Shown one piece after another: positions 15,428 to 28,180 of a stretch of DNA of 64,000 bases. Position 1 is the first letter of the stretch; each line of letters starts with the position of its first letter. The position numbers were made by a program, and so were the translations under genes. Source of the DNA: Dipteris shenzhenensis (lineage: Eukaryota > Polypodiophyta > Polypodiopsida > Gleicheniales); assembly GCA_047967505.1 (NCBI GenBank), contig CM106539.1. One strand, given 5' to 3'. The notes under the pieces were generated by a model. It did not search any database and had not been told where the DNA came from. It worked only from the letters and a program-made list of their open reading frames with translations.

Positions 15428-16410
15428 CTCTTTTCCAGCTTCACTTCTTCTTCATTTGGTGGTAAAGCTCCACTGGCCTTCAAGAGCTTCAACACACTGG
15501 CCTTCAAGAGCTTCATCAACTAAGGCGCCAATGTCCAAATGCTTCAATGGATCCCTAGTGATTGTTATAGGGCTCAACAACCGACAAATCTTCAATGCTC
15601 CTACTCACAGTGGCTACTACAAGCAGCATGCTTCGATGGGACTGCAACATTGCCTGACAAGAGCCGCCTCACCTCAGCTCTCCTACGCTGCTTGCTACTC
15701 CACAAAGCTGACGAGCCGTAATGAATGACTCCACCGCGCTAGTGAACCTCCGCACTCACAACACTTGGCCACCACTCTACATATCACCAAAGTAGTCGAT
15801 GAGCCAAAGCTCACTATAGCCAGCGCAATCTCCATCAAAATCTGGGCACTCAGAACTGGCGACTCCCACAAATCAACCACAAGCGACAACAAACTCTACT
15901 AAGGCTCTTAAGCCAGTCGCCAACCAATGGGCTCCTCATTGCCACAGTAGCTCCTTGCTTGGGGCACCAAATATGTAATATGTTACTACCCTCATCCAAA
16001 ATCCAGGGTATGGGGGAACAAGGTCCATATAGAATATGCATGGATATCCTTTAAAATTTTCAAATATGCAAGGGAAAAATATGAAATTTCATGTCCCCCC
16101 TCCCACAAAATATAAGGTATATACCTTGAAAAATATGCAAGATTTTAAGATTTGTAGATATTTTTCATAATATGTGAGGCCCAAGGGGGGGGGTAAAACA
16201 AAAAATACACTAAAATATGAAAACCCATCTCCTTTCAAATTAATGTAACTTTTTAATGTTTTAGCCAAATTTCAAGGTGTAAAGACATATTTGAAGCTCT
16301 TTTAGTTAGAACACAACCATGTTAATGTGACTAATTTTTACTCATGGCATATTGTTAAATTCATCTCATCCTCAAGATTTTGATAGGTTTTCTTACTAAA
16401 GGGAGTTGGC
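15428..16410. other. Non-coding interior of the deleted copia element
   Basis: No gag, protease or integrase similarity was recognised. It is likely leader plus unrelated filler; the join to the pol fragment lies near 16400. Confidence 0.4.
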
Positions 16411-17460
16411 ACCCCTAGAATCGACAAGTATTTTGCTGACCTGGGATACATGAAATCCAATGCATATAATACTCTCTACTACAAAGTTCTAGGGGAAGAC
16501 ATTACTATTGCACTTTTGTACATAGATGATCTGATTGTGACCCGAAGCAAGGATAGCTTCATCAGAAAGCTAAAACAAGACTTATCTGTAGAGTTCGACA
16601 TGAAAGATCTTGGACTTATGCACTATTGTCTTGGAATTGAGTTCTGGAGAGATTCAGACAACACCTTCATGAGTCAGCTCAAGTATGTTGACAGTCTCTT
16701 GAAGACATTTTATATGGCAGATTGCAAGATTACAGCCACTCCCGCGGAATAGAGTTTGAAACTTACTAAAGATTCAGAAAAGCCTACAGTCAATGATAGG
16801 TACTATAGGAAGCTCATCGGATCTCTTATATATCTGACTATCACATGGCCAAATATCTGTTATGTAGTAAGTTTACTTGCACAGTTTATGGCAAATCCAA
16901 AACAGTCTCACTGGAATACAGCCAAAAGAGTCTTCAAATACATCAGAGGTACAAGATAGTTTAGGATAGAATACAGAGGAAGTCATCCACGGTTGCATGG
17001 ATACTGTGACAGTGACTATGCCGGAGATCATGAGACCAGGAGATCCACGGAGGGATATGCATTTTTCCTTGGTCAAGGTGCTATATCATGGTTATCAAAC
17101 AAACAACCACCTGTTTCTTTATCTTCCACTGAAGCAAAATATAGGGCACTCACTACAGGTGCATGTGAGGCTATATGGCTTAGAAGACTATTGTCAGAAA
17201 CAGATTACTTTGATGAGTCAAAGCCAACAACAATATACTGTGATAATCAATCGGCTCAAGCATTGGCCAAGAATCCAGTATATCATTCCAACACAAAACA
17301 TATTGATGTAAGAGAGCACTTCATCAGAGAAAGAGTGTTACTTGTTGGTGACATCACACTGCAACATTGTGATAGCAAAGAGAATGTTGCAGATATCTTT
17401 ACCAAACCACTCAGTAAAGAGCTTTTCAAGAAACACCGACAAGCTCTTGGTTTGGCGTAG
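16411..17460 (+). pseudogene. Copia reverse transcriptase C-terminus and RNase H (two stops)
   Basis: Contains the catalytic YIDD box (LLYIDDLIVT, about 16516), the FDMKDLGLMHYCLGIEF block, GSLIYLTITWPNICY, then RNase H signatures [28 protein letters not shown] and a terminal [18 protein letters not shown]. In-frame stops occur at about 16750 and 16958. The N-terminal RT, integrase, protease and gag are missing. The stop at 17460 is followed by the polypurine tract and LTR, as expected. Confidence 0.92.
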
Positions 17461-17543
17461 AGGAAGAAAGAAGGCATTCCCATTAAAGGGGTGTGATGGA
17501 ATGTAATGCTCAGCCCTTCTTTGATTCCCCATAATCACCATCT

Positions 17544-18105
17544 TGAGGGAAGGCCTACTACATGATGTTGATCTTCAGGGAAGGTGTTGAGAGATCATGC
17601 TCAATATCATGTGATCATATGTCCATAGCACCATCATGTGATCATATGTGCATAGCACTAACACTTATAGAATGCTATAAAGGAAAGGGTTAGATGCCCT
17701 AACCCTAACACTTATAGGAAGGCCTACTACATAATGTTGATCTTGAGGGAAGGTGTTGAGAGATCATGCTCAACATCATGTGTTCATATGTCCATAGCAC
17801 CATCATGTGATCATATGTGCACAGCACTAACACTTATAGAATGCTATAAAGGAAAGGGTTAGATGCCCTAACCCTAGCCCTAACCCTAACCCTAACACTT
17901 GAGGGAAGGCCTGCTACATGATGTTGATCTTGAGGGAAGGTGTTGAGAGATCATGCTCAACATCATGTGATCATATGTCCATAGCACCATCATGTGATCA
18001 TATGTGCATAGCACTAACACTTATAGAATGCTATAAAGGAAAGGGTTAGATGCCCTAACCCTAACCCTAAATGGGTTTGTATATATTCTACATTTTCAAC
18101 TAAAT
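17544..18105 (+). repeat. Tandem array of PPT + LTR-promoter units with (CCCTAA)n
   Basis: Three units start with GAAGGCCT at 17549, 17718 and 17905 (spacings 169 and 187 bp). Each has a purine tract, the LTR start, duplicated GATCATATG motifs, a TATAAAGGAAAGGG box and CCCTAA hexamers. The second unit has the longest run: CCCTAA, CCCTAG and three more CCCTAA. This is the six-base TTAGGG type rather than the usual plant TTTAGGG heptamer. Confidence 0.9.
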
Positions 18106-18185
18106 CTAGTGTATAGTTAGTCATTTGTGGTGTGCTCTCTAGCTATGCCCTCTCTCATCATCTCCACTCTTCTCCTCTCCCCTCT

Positions 18186-18497
18186 TCATATATTGTCAAA
18201 GGGCAAAGGATCCAAGAAAGGTGCACGAGTGGATGCCTCTCCCTTAGCTGGCTGGAACTTCATCTTCTTATCCTCACTCCCTCGACTCTCATACAAATCC
18301 TTCTTTGTAGTCAACCTATGATTAGGAGAGCCAACAGGTGTAGGTGGAGGATAGCAGGCCAACAAAGAAACAACACTAGTCGACAATGAAGGGCTTGCCC
18401 TGTGCAAACTACTTGGTGACTGTTCAGACGATAAGACAAGGTTTCCTTTTGCTGAGCCACAATATTCACATCTGCTATACAAAAATAGCACTACCAT
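18186..18497 (-). pseudogene. Exon-like open frame in the 695-bp repeat, family unknown
   Basis: On the minus strand a 100-codon open frame follows a pyrimidine-rich TTTTTGTATAG acceptor-like site and contains RCEYCGSAKGNLVL and YPPPTPVGSPNHRL. Its composition (Ser/Pro-rich with a CxxC) resembles a host exon. The second repeat copy (19198-19043) keeps the first half with a few changes. It could be a captured gene fragment; I cannot name the source. Confidence 0.35.
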
Positions 18498-19735
18498 CAG
18501 AAAATTATCCCATCAGAAAATTATCCCATAAATAAATTTTGTGAACTAGCATAATGGACTTCAAAGACCTCTTCAATTAATAAAAAGAAACACCAGCATC
18601 AATACCATAGTTTCAAGTAGATGCTATTAAATGTAAATGACAGCGCTTAATGATGTATTCAAAAAATAATAATCAAAATCACCCAATTAGAGAGGCATTA
18701 TGTAAAACTCTGCATTGCATTACCCATAAATGGAACTTTATATAGAAAACAAAAATGGGTATCACCATGCCAAAAACTTAAATCGAAATTGCAACATGTT
18801 CATTTCATCATGCTCAAAATTTTTGTCAGTAAACTTTCTACACGTATATGTCTGCAACCATATATATAACTGTTGAGGGTGACCTCTCCACCCACTTGGG
18901 CTTCACCCCAGGAGGGTTAGTACACCCCTAGTAGAGGGAAGTTACATTACGAGTAGTGGGATGATTTTGTAATTGTAGGGATAGTTATAACTGTTCGTAA
19001 CAGCTAGTATGAGTGGCCTTATCCCCCACATTATGTTTTGGACTATTTGCTGGCCAACAAAGAAACAACACTAGTCGACAATGAAGGGCTTGTCCTATGC
19101 AAACTACTTGGTGACTGTTCAAACGATAAGATAAGGTTTCCTTTTGTTGAGCCACAATATTCACATCTGCTATACAAAAATAGCACTAGCATCAGAAAAC
19201 TATCCTGTAAATAAATTTTGTGAACTAGCATAATGGACTTCAAAGACCTCTTCAATTAATAAAAAGAAACACCATCATCAATACCATAGTTTCAAGTAGA
19301 TGCTGTAAAATATAAATGATAGCGCTTAATGATGTATTCAAAAAATAATAATCAAAATCACCCAATTAGAGAGGTATTATGTAAAACTCTGCATTGCATT
19401 ACCCATAAATGGAACTTTATATAGAAAACAGAAATGGGTATCACCATGCCAAAAACTTAAATCAAAATTGCAACATGTTCATTTCATCATGCTCAAAATT
19501 TTTGTCAATAAACTTTCTACACGTATATGTATGCAACCATATATATAACTATTGAGGGTGACCTCTCCACCCACGTGGGCTTCACCCCAAGAGGGTTAGT
19601 ACACCCCTAGTAGAGGGAAGTTACATTAAAAGTAGTGGGATAATTTTGTAATTGTAGGGATAGTTATAACTGTCTGTAACAGTTACTATGAGTGGCCTTA
19701 TCCCCCACATTATGTTTTGGACTATTTGTTGTTTC
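18357..19735. repeat. 695-bp tandem duplication
   Basis: The sequence GGCCAACAAAGAAACAAC starts at 18357 and again at 19052; both copies run through to TTATGTTTTGGACTATTTG. The copies differ by scattered substitutions and a ~17-bp repeat of AGAAAATTATCCCATC in the first. Each copy's second half begins with a TRTTGAGGGTGACC block that looks like an LTR start (18872, 19547). Confidence 0.92.
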
Positions 19736-19992
19736 TGATTGTTACCCGACTGTAGTCAAATGATGTTATAAGCTCATCTTCACCTCTTGTATGAGGGTTG
19801 TTGTTGTGATCTATTAGAATACAAACTACTAAGAGCATTTCTATTGTATAAACATCAATCTCAATTCTTTTGATGTTTTGAGTTGTCTTTGCATCTTTCC
19901 AACGTTAGTTTGACCTGAGTTTGACCCCGGCACTACTATTGCTAGGTGTGGTTGTTTTCCAGCATTTTGGAGACACCATCAACACTATTGGC
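19547..19992 (+). mobile_element. Possible LTR of the gypsy relic that follows
   Basis: Starts with TATTGAGGGTGACC (18872 in the duplicate reads TGTTGAGGG) and ends with CACCATCAACA just before TATTGGCGATCC, a possible primer-binding region. No second LTR was found downstream, because the element is truncated at 24.06 kb. Confidence 0.35.
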
Positions 19993-19999
19993 GATCCTC

Positions 20000-22340
20000 T
20001 ATTGTGTTTGAACTATGACTGCTGGTTGCTGCTACATAGCAATTCTGCAAAAAGAGAACCAACAGTAAGATCTACAATGCCACATGAAAAATAGACTAGC
20101 AGACGCAACAACCTCCACGAAAATCAAGCATACAACGAAGTATTGTCAAGTTACAACTTCGCGCAAAGCAGAAAGCCACAAAACAAAGTTCAACAAAAGA
20201 AATCCATCAGAAGTCACTTGAAGGTGGCAAAATTCCTTCAGGCTTCTGTTGTCAACTTCATTCAAAGACAATCAGCTGGAAAGCGCCACACACTCTGGAT
20301 AAGTGCATACACTTGGACGAGAGGGGTGCCTATATGGCTATAGCTCGGAATATGCAATCAGCACCAAGCAGAGCCTAGTCTAGTCCCCGACTCCTATCCA
20401 ACAATACAAGGGAGGAATGAGCAAATCGACATCCTACTACACCTTAAGCACAATCAACTATTGAACACCAAAAAATCAAAAAAGTGCCAGCAAACTACTC
20501 ATGACAGAGTGCTAGATGCAACTCTACAGTAGCCAGTGATTAAGGTGTTGTATTTTTCTCTTACATGGCGAGCACCTTGGTCCATGTTGGATAACTCTCA
20601 ACAGCAAACGTTGCCTCGACGAATTGGCTATGCCTACTTCACCAAAACTCGTGCTAGACTGGAAGCAAGCACACAGACGGATGATCAAGATGACATTTTC
20701 CATGATCCCGATTATACACCAAGTGGAACCAGTTCTTTCAACAATTCTATTCGTGGCACAAAACTAAGTGAAGTACAGCTCGAACTTACACAATTGATGG
20801 TGTAGTCACCTACTAAAGAATTAATCAAGAGGAGTATTGCGATAAATTTCATAGCATGCTTATTTGTACATGCTCAAAGGAAACTCAACTTCAATCCACT
20901 TCCTCCACTTCCAAAAAGAAGACAAGAAGTTCCACCTCAAATACAACAACCACATCCAAGGATGCAGAACCCCTTGGTGAAATCAACTAAATTCACAGGT
21001 AAGAAAGGACAAGATCCCAACAGTCATGTCGGATAGTTTGAGACCAGATGCAAGCGGATTCGAACAATTGTCGGACCTCACAAAGAAGTAGTTTGTAGTA
21101 ACATTTAATGGTAAGGCAATGAATTGGCTTATGCAATATGGTGTAGCTCATTTTCAAACTTATGATGAACTGAAAACTATCTTTTTAAGTCGTAAAACTC
21201 TAGAAGACATACTCAAGAAGCTTTGGAATATGAAGCAAAAACATCTATTAGTTGAGGACTATGCACAAATGTTTAGAAATCTAAACAGGAGGTTGACAAA
21301 CAATTAACAACCCATTGATGAGCAGTTGGGAGATTATTTTTGTAAAGGACTCAACTAAGAATTAAGGACAATAGTAGCTCGCAGAGATTAGCTCGAAGGA
21401 GTAAATGATTTCAACATGGTTGATGTTGCACAAAGAGCAGAAAGAAGACTTGGCACTAAGTCAAGGTCCAAAAAATAAAAAAAGAAAAGACATTCCTACA
21501 CTAACACAGATTCTGAAACAGAAATAGATATTGATGCAGAGGAAGAGGAAAGTGACGCAACACCAAATGACACATCAGATGAAGAAAGTGATGAGGAAGA
21601 GACCTCCAAAAAGAAGAAAAGATGAGCAAGGACAAAGACAAAGCAAAAGGCAAGAAGAAGATAGACATGCTCTCTAAGCTAGAGCAAATGATCAAGGAGC
21701 AATTGGAAACGCTAAAAACACCCCCTCCTCCACCTAAAATTTCTTGTGCATTCTATGGGAAGGACAATCATGAGAAAGAAAGATGTTGGTATAATGCAAA
21801 CACTGCAGGGGAAGAGTTCCTCCTCATGTATAAAACTCAAACAACTAAGGCCCACCTATGGCAGCCAATCAAATTACTGTAGGCAACCAAGGACAACACA
21901 GATTCAACAATCCACAACAAAGAAGACCCAATCAATAGAATTGGGGGAATCAACAAGGGCAAAACTAGAATCAACCATGCACATACTGTGGCATGGAAGG
22001 ACACAGATAGGGTCCTCAGTGTGAACTTTGGTGCAAACACTGAGGAGAAAGAGGAATCCCCATTATCAACTAAAATGCATGTGGTAATCAAAATCAGCAC
22101 AACAACAGTAGCCACAACCATGTGTGCATATGGTATATTTGGATCCTGTCAATGAGAAGGATTACAAGCAACAAACTCAAAGAAGTCAGAGCAATATACA
22201 AGCAATGGTAGTGACCAGGTCTAAAGGTACAAAGCCCATGCCCGGCCTTGGAGATGCACCAAGAATGACAACAAAGCCAAGGAACTGGCAAAATCAGGCA
22301 CAGGTCAGAAATCAGGCTCTACAATAAATACTAGAGACTA
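20000..22340 (+). pseudogene. Ty3/gypsy gag relic
   Basis: Fragments: an N-terminal piece (20536-20802), KSTKFTGKKGQD (about 20985), and GKAMNWLMQYGVAHFQTYDEL followed by QKHLLVEDYAQMFRNLNRRL (21119-21304), which is the retrotransposon gag helical domain. Downstream is an acidic/lysine-rich linker (about 21500-21700), then CAFYGKDNHEKERCW and CTYCGMEGHR-like zinc-knuckle remnants (21745-22020). Numerous stops break it. Confidence 0.75.
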
Positions 22341-24060
22341 ATGCAGCATCAGAAGCATGAAGATCACATCTACAAAGCAAAGGTAAGGCTAAGCTTGACC
22401 TCAAAAAAATCCAAACACAGTTCGACATCATTCCGACACAAGATGTCTGACAGCAAGCTACAGCTAGTAGTCCAATTCAGCATGGCAACATACAACAAGT
22501 TTACATGACCCCAGACACACAAAGAAGAGTACAAGCCTCTCCCAACCAAAAGTATATTCCTAAAGATAGATAGGATTTGGTGGCCGGACCCAGCTCCAAC
22601 TCAACACAGTAGAGCAAAACAGAGGAGACAAAATCAAGATAACAAAAATCAAAGAGGAACAGACATTTCCAATTCCAGACACCACACTCAAAAATAGAAG
22701 TCAGATATAGCAAAAGGACAAGCAGGAACAAGAAGATCCCACATTCTTCTTTCAAGAGCTTTTAGAGTCCAAAATGCAAATAACATTGGATCAACTTCTC
22801 AATCTTGTCCCAGCCTTTAAGCATCAATTATGTAAGACTTTGCATTTTACAGACCACCCTCTTCCCACAAATCAGCCGCAAAGTGATGATGAAGAGGAAA
22901 CCCCCAACATCTACACATCCACTATTGAGGATGTGGACTATCAAGTCCCACTCATAGATGTGGACTATAAAAGGCAAAGGATCCCTGAAGTACTAGTTGA
23001 TGGAGGGTCAGGAGTGAACATTCTCTCTAAGGATCTCTTAAAATTTTTTGGTGCAATGAACTTGCACTAGCACCATTTCACGTCAGAATGGTAGACCAAA
23101 GGAGGATACAACCTCTGGCAATACTACGAGGATAGGAAATTACTATTATGGGACTCTCCTTCATAGTTACATTTGTGGTACTCAGGATGGAGGAAAGAGA
23201 TTGTGCATATTCCATGTTATTGGGTAGGCCATGGTTAAGAGCTGCCAAAGTGAAACAGGATTGGGGTTCAGAAAGAATCACAATTAGGAAAGGTAAAAAG
23301 TAGTTCAAAATCAATCTCTCTTCAAGGAGAAGCTTCCCAAGACAAGCTTAGCCACTACAAACAGAAGGCATTAATATGATAGCATAATTTGAGGAGGATG
23401 AAGAGGAAATTTTCCTTAGGAGAAATTAGTTTTCCCCATGTTTGAAATTGATGTAATCAAGATTCTTGATCAGTATACATGCTCAAATCAACAAATAGAG
23501 CCATCTAGCCTAAATCCAACCAAGGTGGAGTGGAGCAAAGTTGGAAAACAGTCAGAACAAGATCCTATCAGCATTAGCATCCAAAGTAACAAGCAGGCCC
23601 AGCCAGATGACACATTATAGGATGATACTTAGAAATCAGTTGCACAGGCCATCCTGAAAGGTGAAGCTCACTTTGAAGAACATATGCAAAAGAGTGCTAG
23701 GGTCTGACAAGATGACTTGAAGGAGATGAACTTGGAGACCCCCACAACCCCATAACAGTTTTGGTAAGTATAGGCCTTCTTTCACCTTTCAAAATGGCTT
23801 TGAAAGACTTATTGATAGAATATAGGGATGTCTTTGCTTGGCATTATCCTGATATGAAGGGAGTAGACCCCAAGTTCTATCAGCACAGAATCAACTTAAA
23901 GCAAGATGCTGTACCAGTGATATAGGGAAGGTACATAATGAATCCCAACTATGCCAAACAAGTTAAAGAGGAAATTGATAAGTTATTGAGAGTTGGTTTT
24001 ATTTATCCTTTCACACATGTTACATGGCTTTCACCTATTATGATTGTGCTAAAAAATAAT
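22341..24060 (+). pseudogene. Ty3/gypsy protease and start of reverse transcriptase relic
   Basis: VLVDGGSGVNILSKDLLK (about 22994-23050) is the aspartic protease active site region, with the usual D-S/G-G replaced by DGGSG. The segment from about 23800 includes LIEYRDVFAWHYPDMKGVDPKF-like sequence and then MNPNYAKQVKEEIDKLL followed by a SPIMIVLKNN motif, the N-terminal RT blocks of plant gypsy elements. The reading breaks off at about 24058, where copia gag begins. Confidence 0.8.
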
Positions 24061-27000
24061 AGAAAACTATCCACTCTGGAAGTTCAAGATGAAGACCATC
24101 CTAAGCACATACGAGCTTTGGGATACTGCTACTGGGGTGGACTTGAAGCCGGTTGCAAGATCGAATCTAGCCAATGCAGCACAATAGATAGTACCAACTG
24201 CAGATGAGATTCTCACGTGGACAAGAAGAAATGCAGATGCGCTGTGTTCTATTGTCTGTAGTGAAAGTGATTCTGTCATGGCATTAATTCAACATGTCAC
24301 CACAGCGAAGCAGGCATGGAGGGTCTTGAAAAATCATTACGAGACCACGAATCAGACACGGATTTAGAATCTGGAGACTCAACCCGTGAACGAGAAACTG
24401 TTTGAGTCTGAAATGGCAGAGAAGTTCATCACCAAGGTGAAGAATCTGTGTGATCAGATGACTGCAATTGGCATCACCATCACCAGTGAGAATCCAGCAC
24501 AAAGGTGCATACGGATTCTCCCACCAAAGTACGACGATCTTGTTACGGCATTGAATATGCAGAACAGAAATCCACCCCTCAACTTTGAGGATTTCAGTGC
24601 AATATTTCTGGAGGAGGAGATGCATCAAAAGATGAGGACTGGAGAAGATTCGGCTCAAAGAAAGATAGGGGTAAAAACTCTGGTAACCCATCTTCTTCTG
24701 ATGATAAAAAGAGAAAGAAGAAGATCAAGTGCTTCTATTGCAACAAGGCAGGGAACAAGCAGAATGAGTGCCGGAAGAAGATTGCAGATGAGAAGAACGA
24801 AGTAAAGAAAGAGTCCAGCAACAGCGTGCATGTAGTACTAGTAGAGCTGTTCGTAGCAATTGAGGAGATTTGCATGGAGGCAGTTCATGTACCTGCAGAT
24901 GAACCTTGGATTATTGACAGTGGTGCATCGCGCCACATGACCAGTCATAAGGATTGGTATACCTCTACATCTGATAGGGAATGACATCCTGGTAGCAGTC
25001 GGCAATGATGCAAAATGTCCAGCAAAAGGAAAAGGTACGATTGCACTCAAGTCAGATGGAGTTGTAAAATAGTTGTCAGATGTTCTTTTTGTGCCAGATA
25101 TCAAGAGGAACTTGTTATCCATTTTTGTGATCACGGATCGGGACCTCAAAGTTCACTCTGATAAGAATGGTACATAGATTTTGGATCTTCAAGGGAAGGT
25201 CATTGGTAAAGGTACACGGCGCAACAACATCTACGAACTCTCAGCTTTCATTGCTCGAGCCGATGTGAGCAAAACTAAGCTGTGGCATGAGAGGTTTGGT
25301 AATCTAAACATTAGTTCTTTAAAGGAGATGCATAAAAGTGGAATGATTATGGAACTACTAGAAATTATAGATCTGCCCGATGTATGTAAAGCTTGCATGA
25401 TGGGCAAGCAACATCAGCAGCCCTTTCCTAAAGAGGCCAGCAGGGCAAAGGCTCCTCTAGAGCTCATTCACATAGCCCTTTGCAAAAAGATAGAGACGGA
25501 AGCTTTGGGTGGTTCCTACTACTTCATGACACTGATCGACGACTACAGTAGAAGGATATGGATATACTACCTGAAGACTAAAGATGAGGCTTTTAGTAAG
25601 TTCAAAGAATGGCATGTAATGGTCGAGAAAGAAATGGGGAGGAAGGTGAAGAAGTTGGGATCAGACAGAGGTGGAGAGTTCACATTAAGTGAATTCGAAA
25701 GTTACTGCAAAAGCCACGGGATCAAGAGGCAAAAACCCCCGCCACATACATTAGAGCAAAATGGAGTAGTTGAGTAGATGCATGTCATTTGCAAAATGGG
25801 AGTATGATGAAAGGGAAAGATTTGCCAAAGACTTTCTGGGCTGAAGCATGTAACACAATAGTTTACATTCTGAATCATAGCTACATGAAGGCTATTAACG
25901 GGATGACTCCACTGCAGGCCTTTCTAGTAAGAAACCTTCAGCTGCACATTTCAAAGTTTTTGGATGTGATTGTTTTGTGCATGTCCGTGATGCTAACAGG
26001 ACCTGATGGGAACCAAAGAGCTGGAAGTGTATTTTCTTGGGCTACAATGAACAGGCAAAGGGTACCGTCTCTATAATCTTGTTACCAAGAAGTAATAGTA
26101 AGTCATGATGTCGTCTTCTCAAAACAACCGCATCAATTGGAGGAGAATGCTTACTTCCCAGACAACCAGGACCAGGATATCCATCCAGTACAACCACCAA
26201 CAACAGACTGAACTCCCCCAATGGTGCTTGGGAGGATTCAAGATAAAGAAGAGGAAGAAGAGCCTGTAGAACCACAATAGCAATAGCCATTCCCGAAGTG
26301 GGTAAAGCAGCTTTTGGATGGCAAAGAACCTCCAGCCATTGAGGAGGAACCATCTAAACACAATTGGTCCAAGAGATTAGAGGAGCAAAGAAGGGCACAT
26401 GAACACTTGGTCACCCTTTGATGACAGAGGTGATCCGTGCTAAAGAACGCAAGTGTCTTGAAGAGGCACAGGGTGATGATAGGTGGATGGAGGCTATGCA
26501 GTCGGAGTATGGCTCCATAATGAAGAACAACACTTGGGACCTTGTGGGACTGACCACCAAGACGCAAGGTAATCGGCACCAAGTGGGTGTACAAGACCAA
26601 GTGCAAGTCCGACGACACGTTGGATAAGTACAAGGCTCAACTCGTGGTAAAGGATTTGCACAGGTACATGGTTTTGATTATCATGATACTTTTGCTCCCA
26701 CAGCTCGACTAACCACAATTCGCAATGTTTTGGCTTTAGCAGCACAGGGAAGTTGGCCCGTGTTTTGATGTAAAATCTACCTTTCTAAATGGTGATCTCA
26801 AGGAGGAGGTATACGTGGAACAACCACCAGGTTTTGTGATCCCCGGTTCAGAAGGTTAAGTCTGTAAACTGAAGAAGGCACTTTATGGGCTGAAATAGGC
26901 CCCACGAGCATGGTACCAGTGGATTGATGCCTACTTTTTGCAAAAAGAGTTCAGGAGGAGCCCATCTGATGCAAATTTGTATATCTTCAAAGAAGGAGGC

Positions 27001-27517
27001 AGGTGTATGATCGTGGTCCTTTATGTGAACGACCTTGTCATAACAGGGAACCATGAAGAGAAGATCTCACAGACAAAGCATTTGCTAGGAAGAGAGTTTG
27101 AAATGATAGACCTTGGATTGATGCGTTTCTATTTGGGGATTGAAGTTTGGCAAGAGCTAAAAGAGATCTTCATCTCACAGATGAAGTATGCTGGAGAGAT
27201 ACTGAAGGCATTTGGCATGGCTAAGTGTAAGACAGTTGGCACCCCTATGGAGGTTGACGTGAAGCTCTCAAATGAGGATTCATCACCATTGGTGGATGAA
27301 GCGAAGTACAGAAGGCTTGTGGGTAGTTTGATTTACTTGTGCAACACACGACCGGACATCAGCTTTGTGACTAGTGTACTAAGCAAGTTTTCCAATAAGC
27401 CTCGGGAGAACCATTGGAGGGCAGAGATGCGGGTGTTGAAATACATCAAAGGCACACTTAATTATGGCATCACCTATACGAAGGGCAACATCTTGATCGG
27501 ATTCTGTGACTCGGATT
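24061..27517 (+). pseudogene. Copia gag-protease-integrase-RT (multiple stops)
   Basis: Gag (24063-24700) includes a UBN2-like helical region; the zinc knuckle reads CFYCNKAGNKQNEC (about 24737), with the usual His changed to Asn. The protease is WIIDSGASRHMTSH (about 24909). GAG-pre-integrase (LWHERFGNLNISSL) and the integrase core (LIDDYSRRIWIYYLKTK, then GSDRGGEF, then LEQNG) span 25250-25775. RT has KSTFLNGDLKEEVYVEQPP-like sequence and LYVNDLVITG (about 27020), where the catalytic YVDD has become YVND. Internal stops at about 24365, 25777, 26213, 26757, 26859 and 26898 show decay. The RNase H begins with FCDSDL just before the insertion. Confidence 0.88.
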
Positions 27518-27805
27518 TGTTGGAACACTGAAAGGAAAGAATAGAGTGGACACAAACTCAGAATACTTGCTTATAGAATGAAGAAGAGTGAGGTCCTTAA
27601 GTAGGCACCTCATACATGCTCATTGACATCACTGATGAATTCAGAGCTCCACAATCATCTCCTCAATCTGCTCCTAGATTCTCTCAATCATCCTATGTGG
27701 CTCTCCACCACCTAACTGTGCTTATGGGCACCTAACTGTGCCTCTAGCACTCACACATAGAAACATAAGGTGTGCCTGAGGCATACACCTTGAGATATCC
27801 CAACA
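27518..27805 (-). repeat. 3' LTR of the gag-only element
   Basis: 288 bp, TG...CA ends, next to the polypurine tract. Two substitutions from the partner LTR (TCATTGAC/TCACTGAC and GATGAATT/GATGACTT) imply recent insertion. Confidence 0.95.
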
Positions 27806-28180
27806 AACCCCCCCTCAAGGGAATGCCTCAGGCTATGTCAAGGATACATCTAGTCTCATAGTTTCTCATGCCATCTCATGGTGGTCAGGGATAAATCTAT
27901 GGCTAGGTTCTCATGCTAGCAAGGGTTCCCTTGGGTGTAAGGTAAACAAAAAGGGATACAGAAAGACCTTCCAATGGTTATCTCCCCTGCATGTACATGC
28001 ACACAATGTCTGCAGGAGGTACCATGGAACAAAACATACACATGGCCTACATCATAAGGTGACCAGAGGTGTTTACAAAACACACAAAACACAATAGTTT
28101 ATTTTCATTCATTTTGGAGGACTATCCAGGTTGAGTACCTTGACATAAAAAGAGAGATCTGGAGCATACATAGAGATGAT

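Larger units (their letters stand above)
14873..18110 (+). mobile_element. Internally deleted Ty1/copia element with telomere-hexamer LTR
   Basis: A sequence beginning TGTTGAGAGATCA at 14873 recurs at about 17581, 17752 and 17940, where it follows a purine tract (GAGGGAAGG) and the end of a copia RNase H. This identifies the start of 5' and 3' LTR copies. Only the last ~1.05 kb of pol remains between them. The first ~190 bp of the LTR are shared; the 5' and 3' copies then diverge after ACTAAATCTA, so one end has been rearranged. Confidence 0.7.

Noticed and set aside
17860-17900. True chromosome end or telomere
   Set aside because: Only about five hexamers, inside an LTR tandem unit with transposon sequence on both sides.
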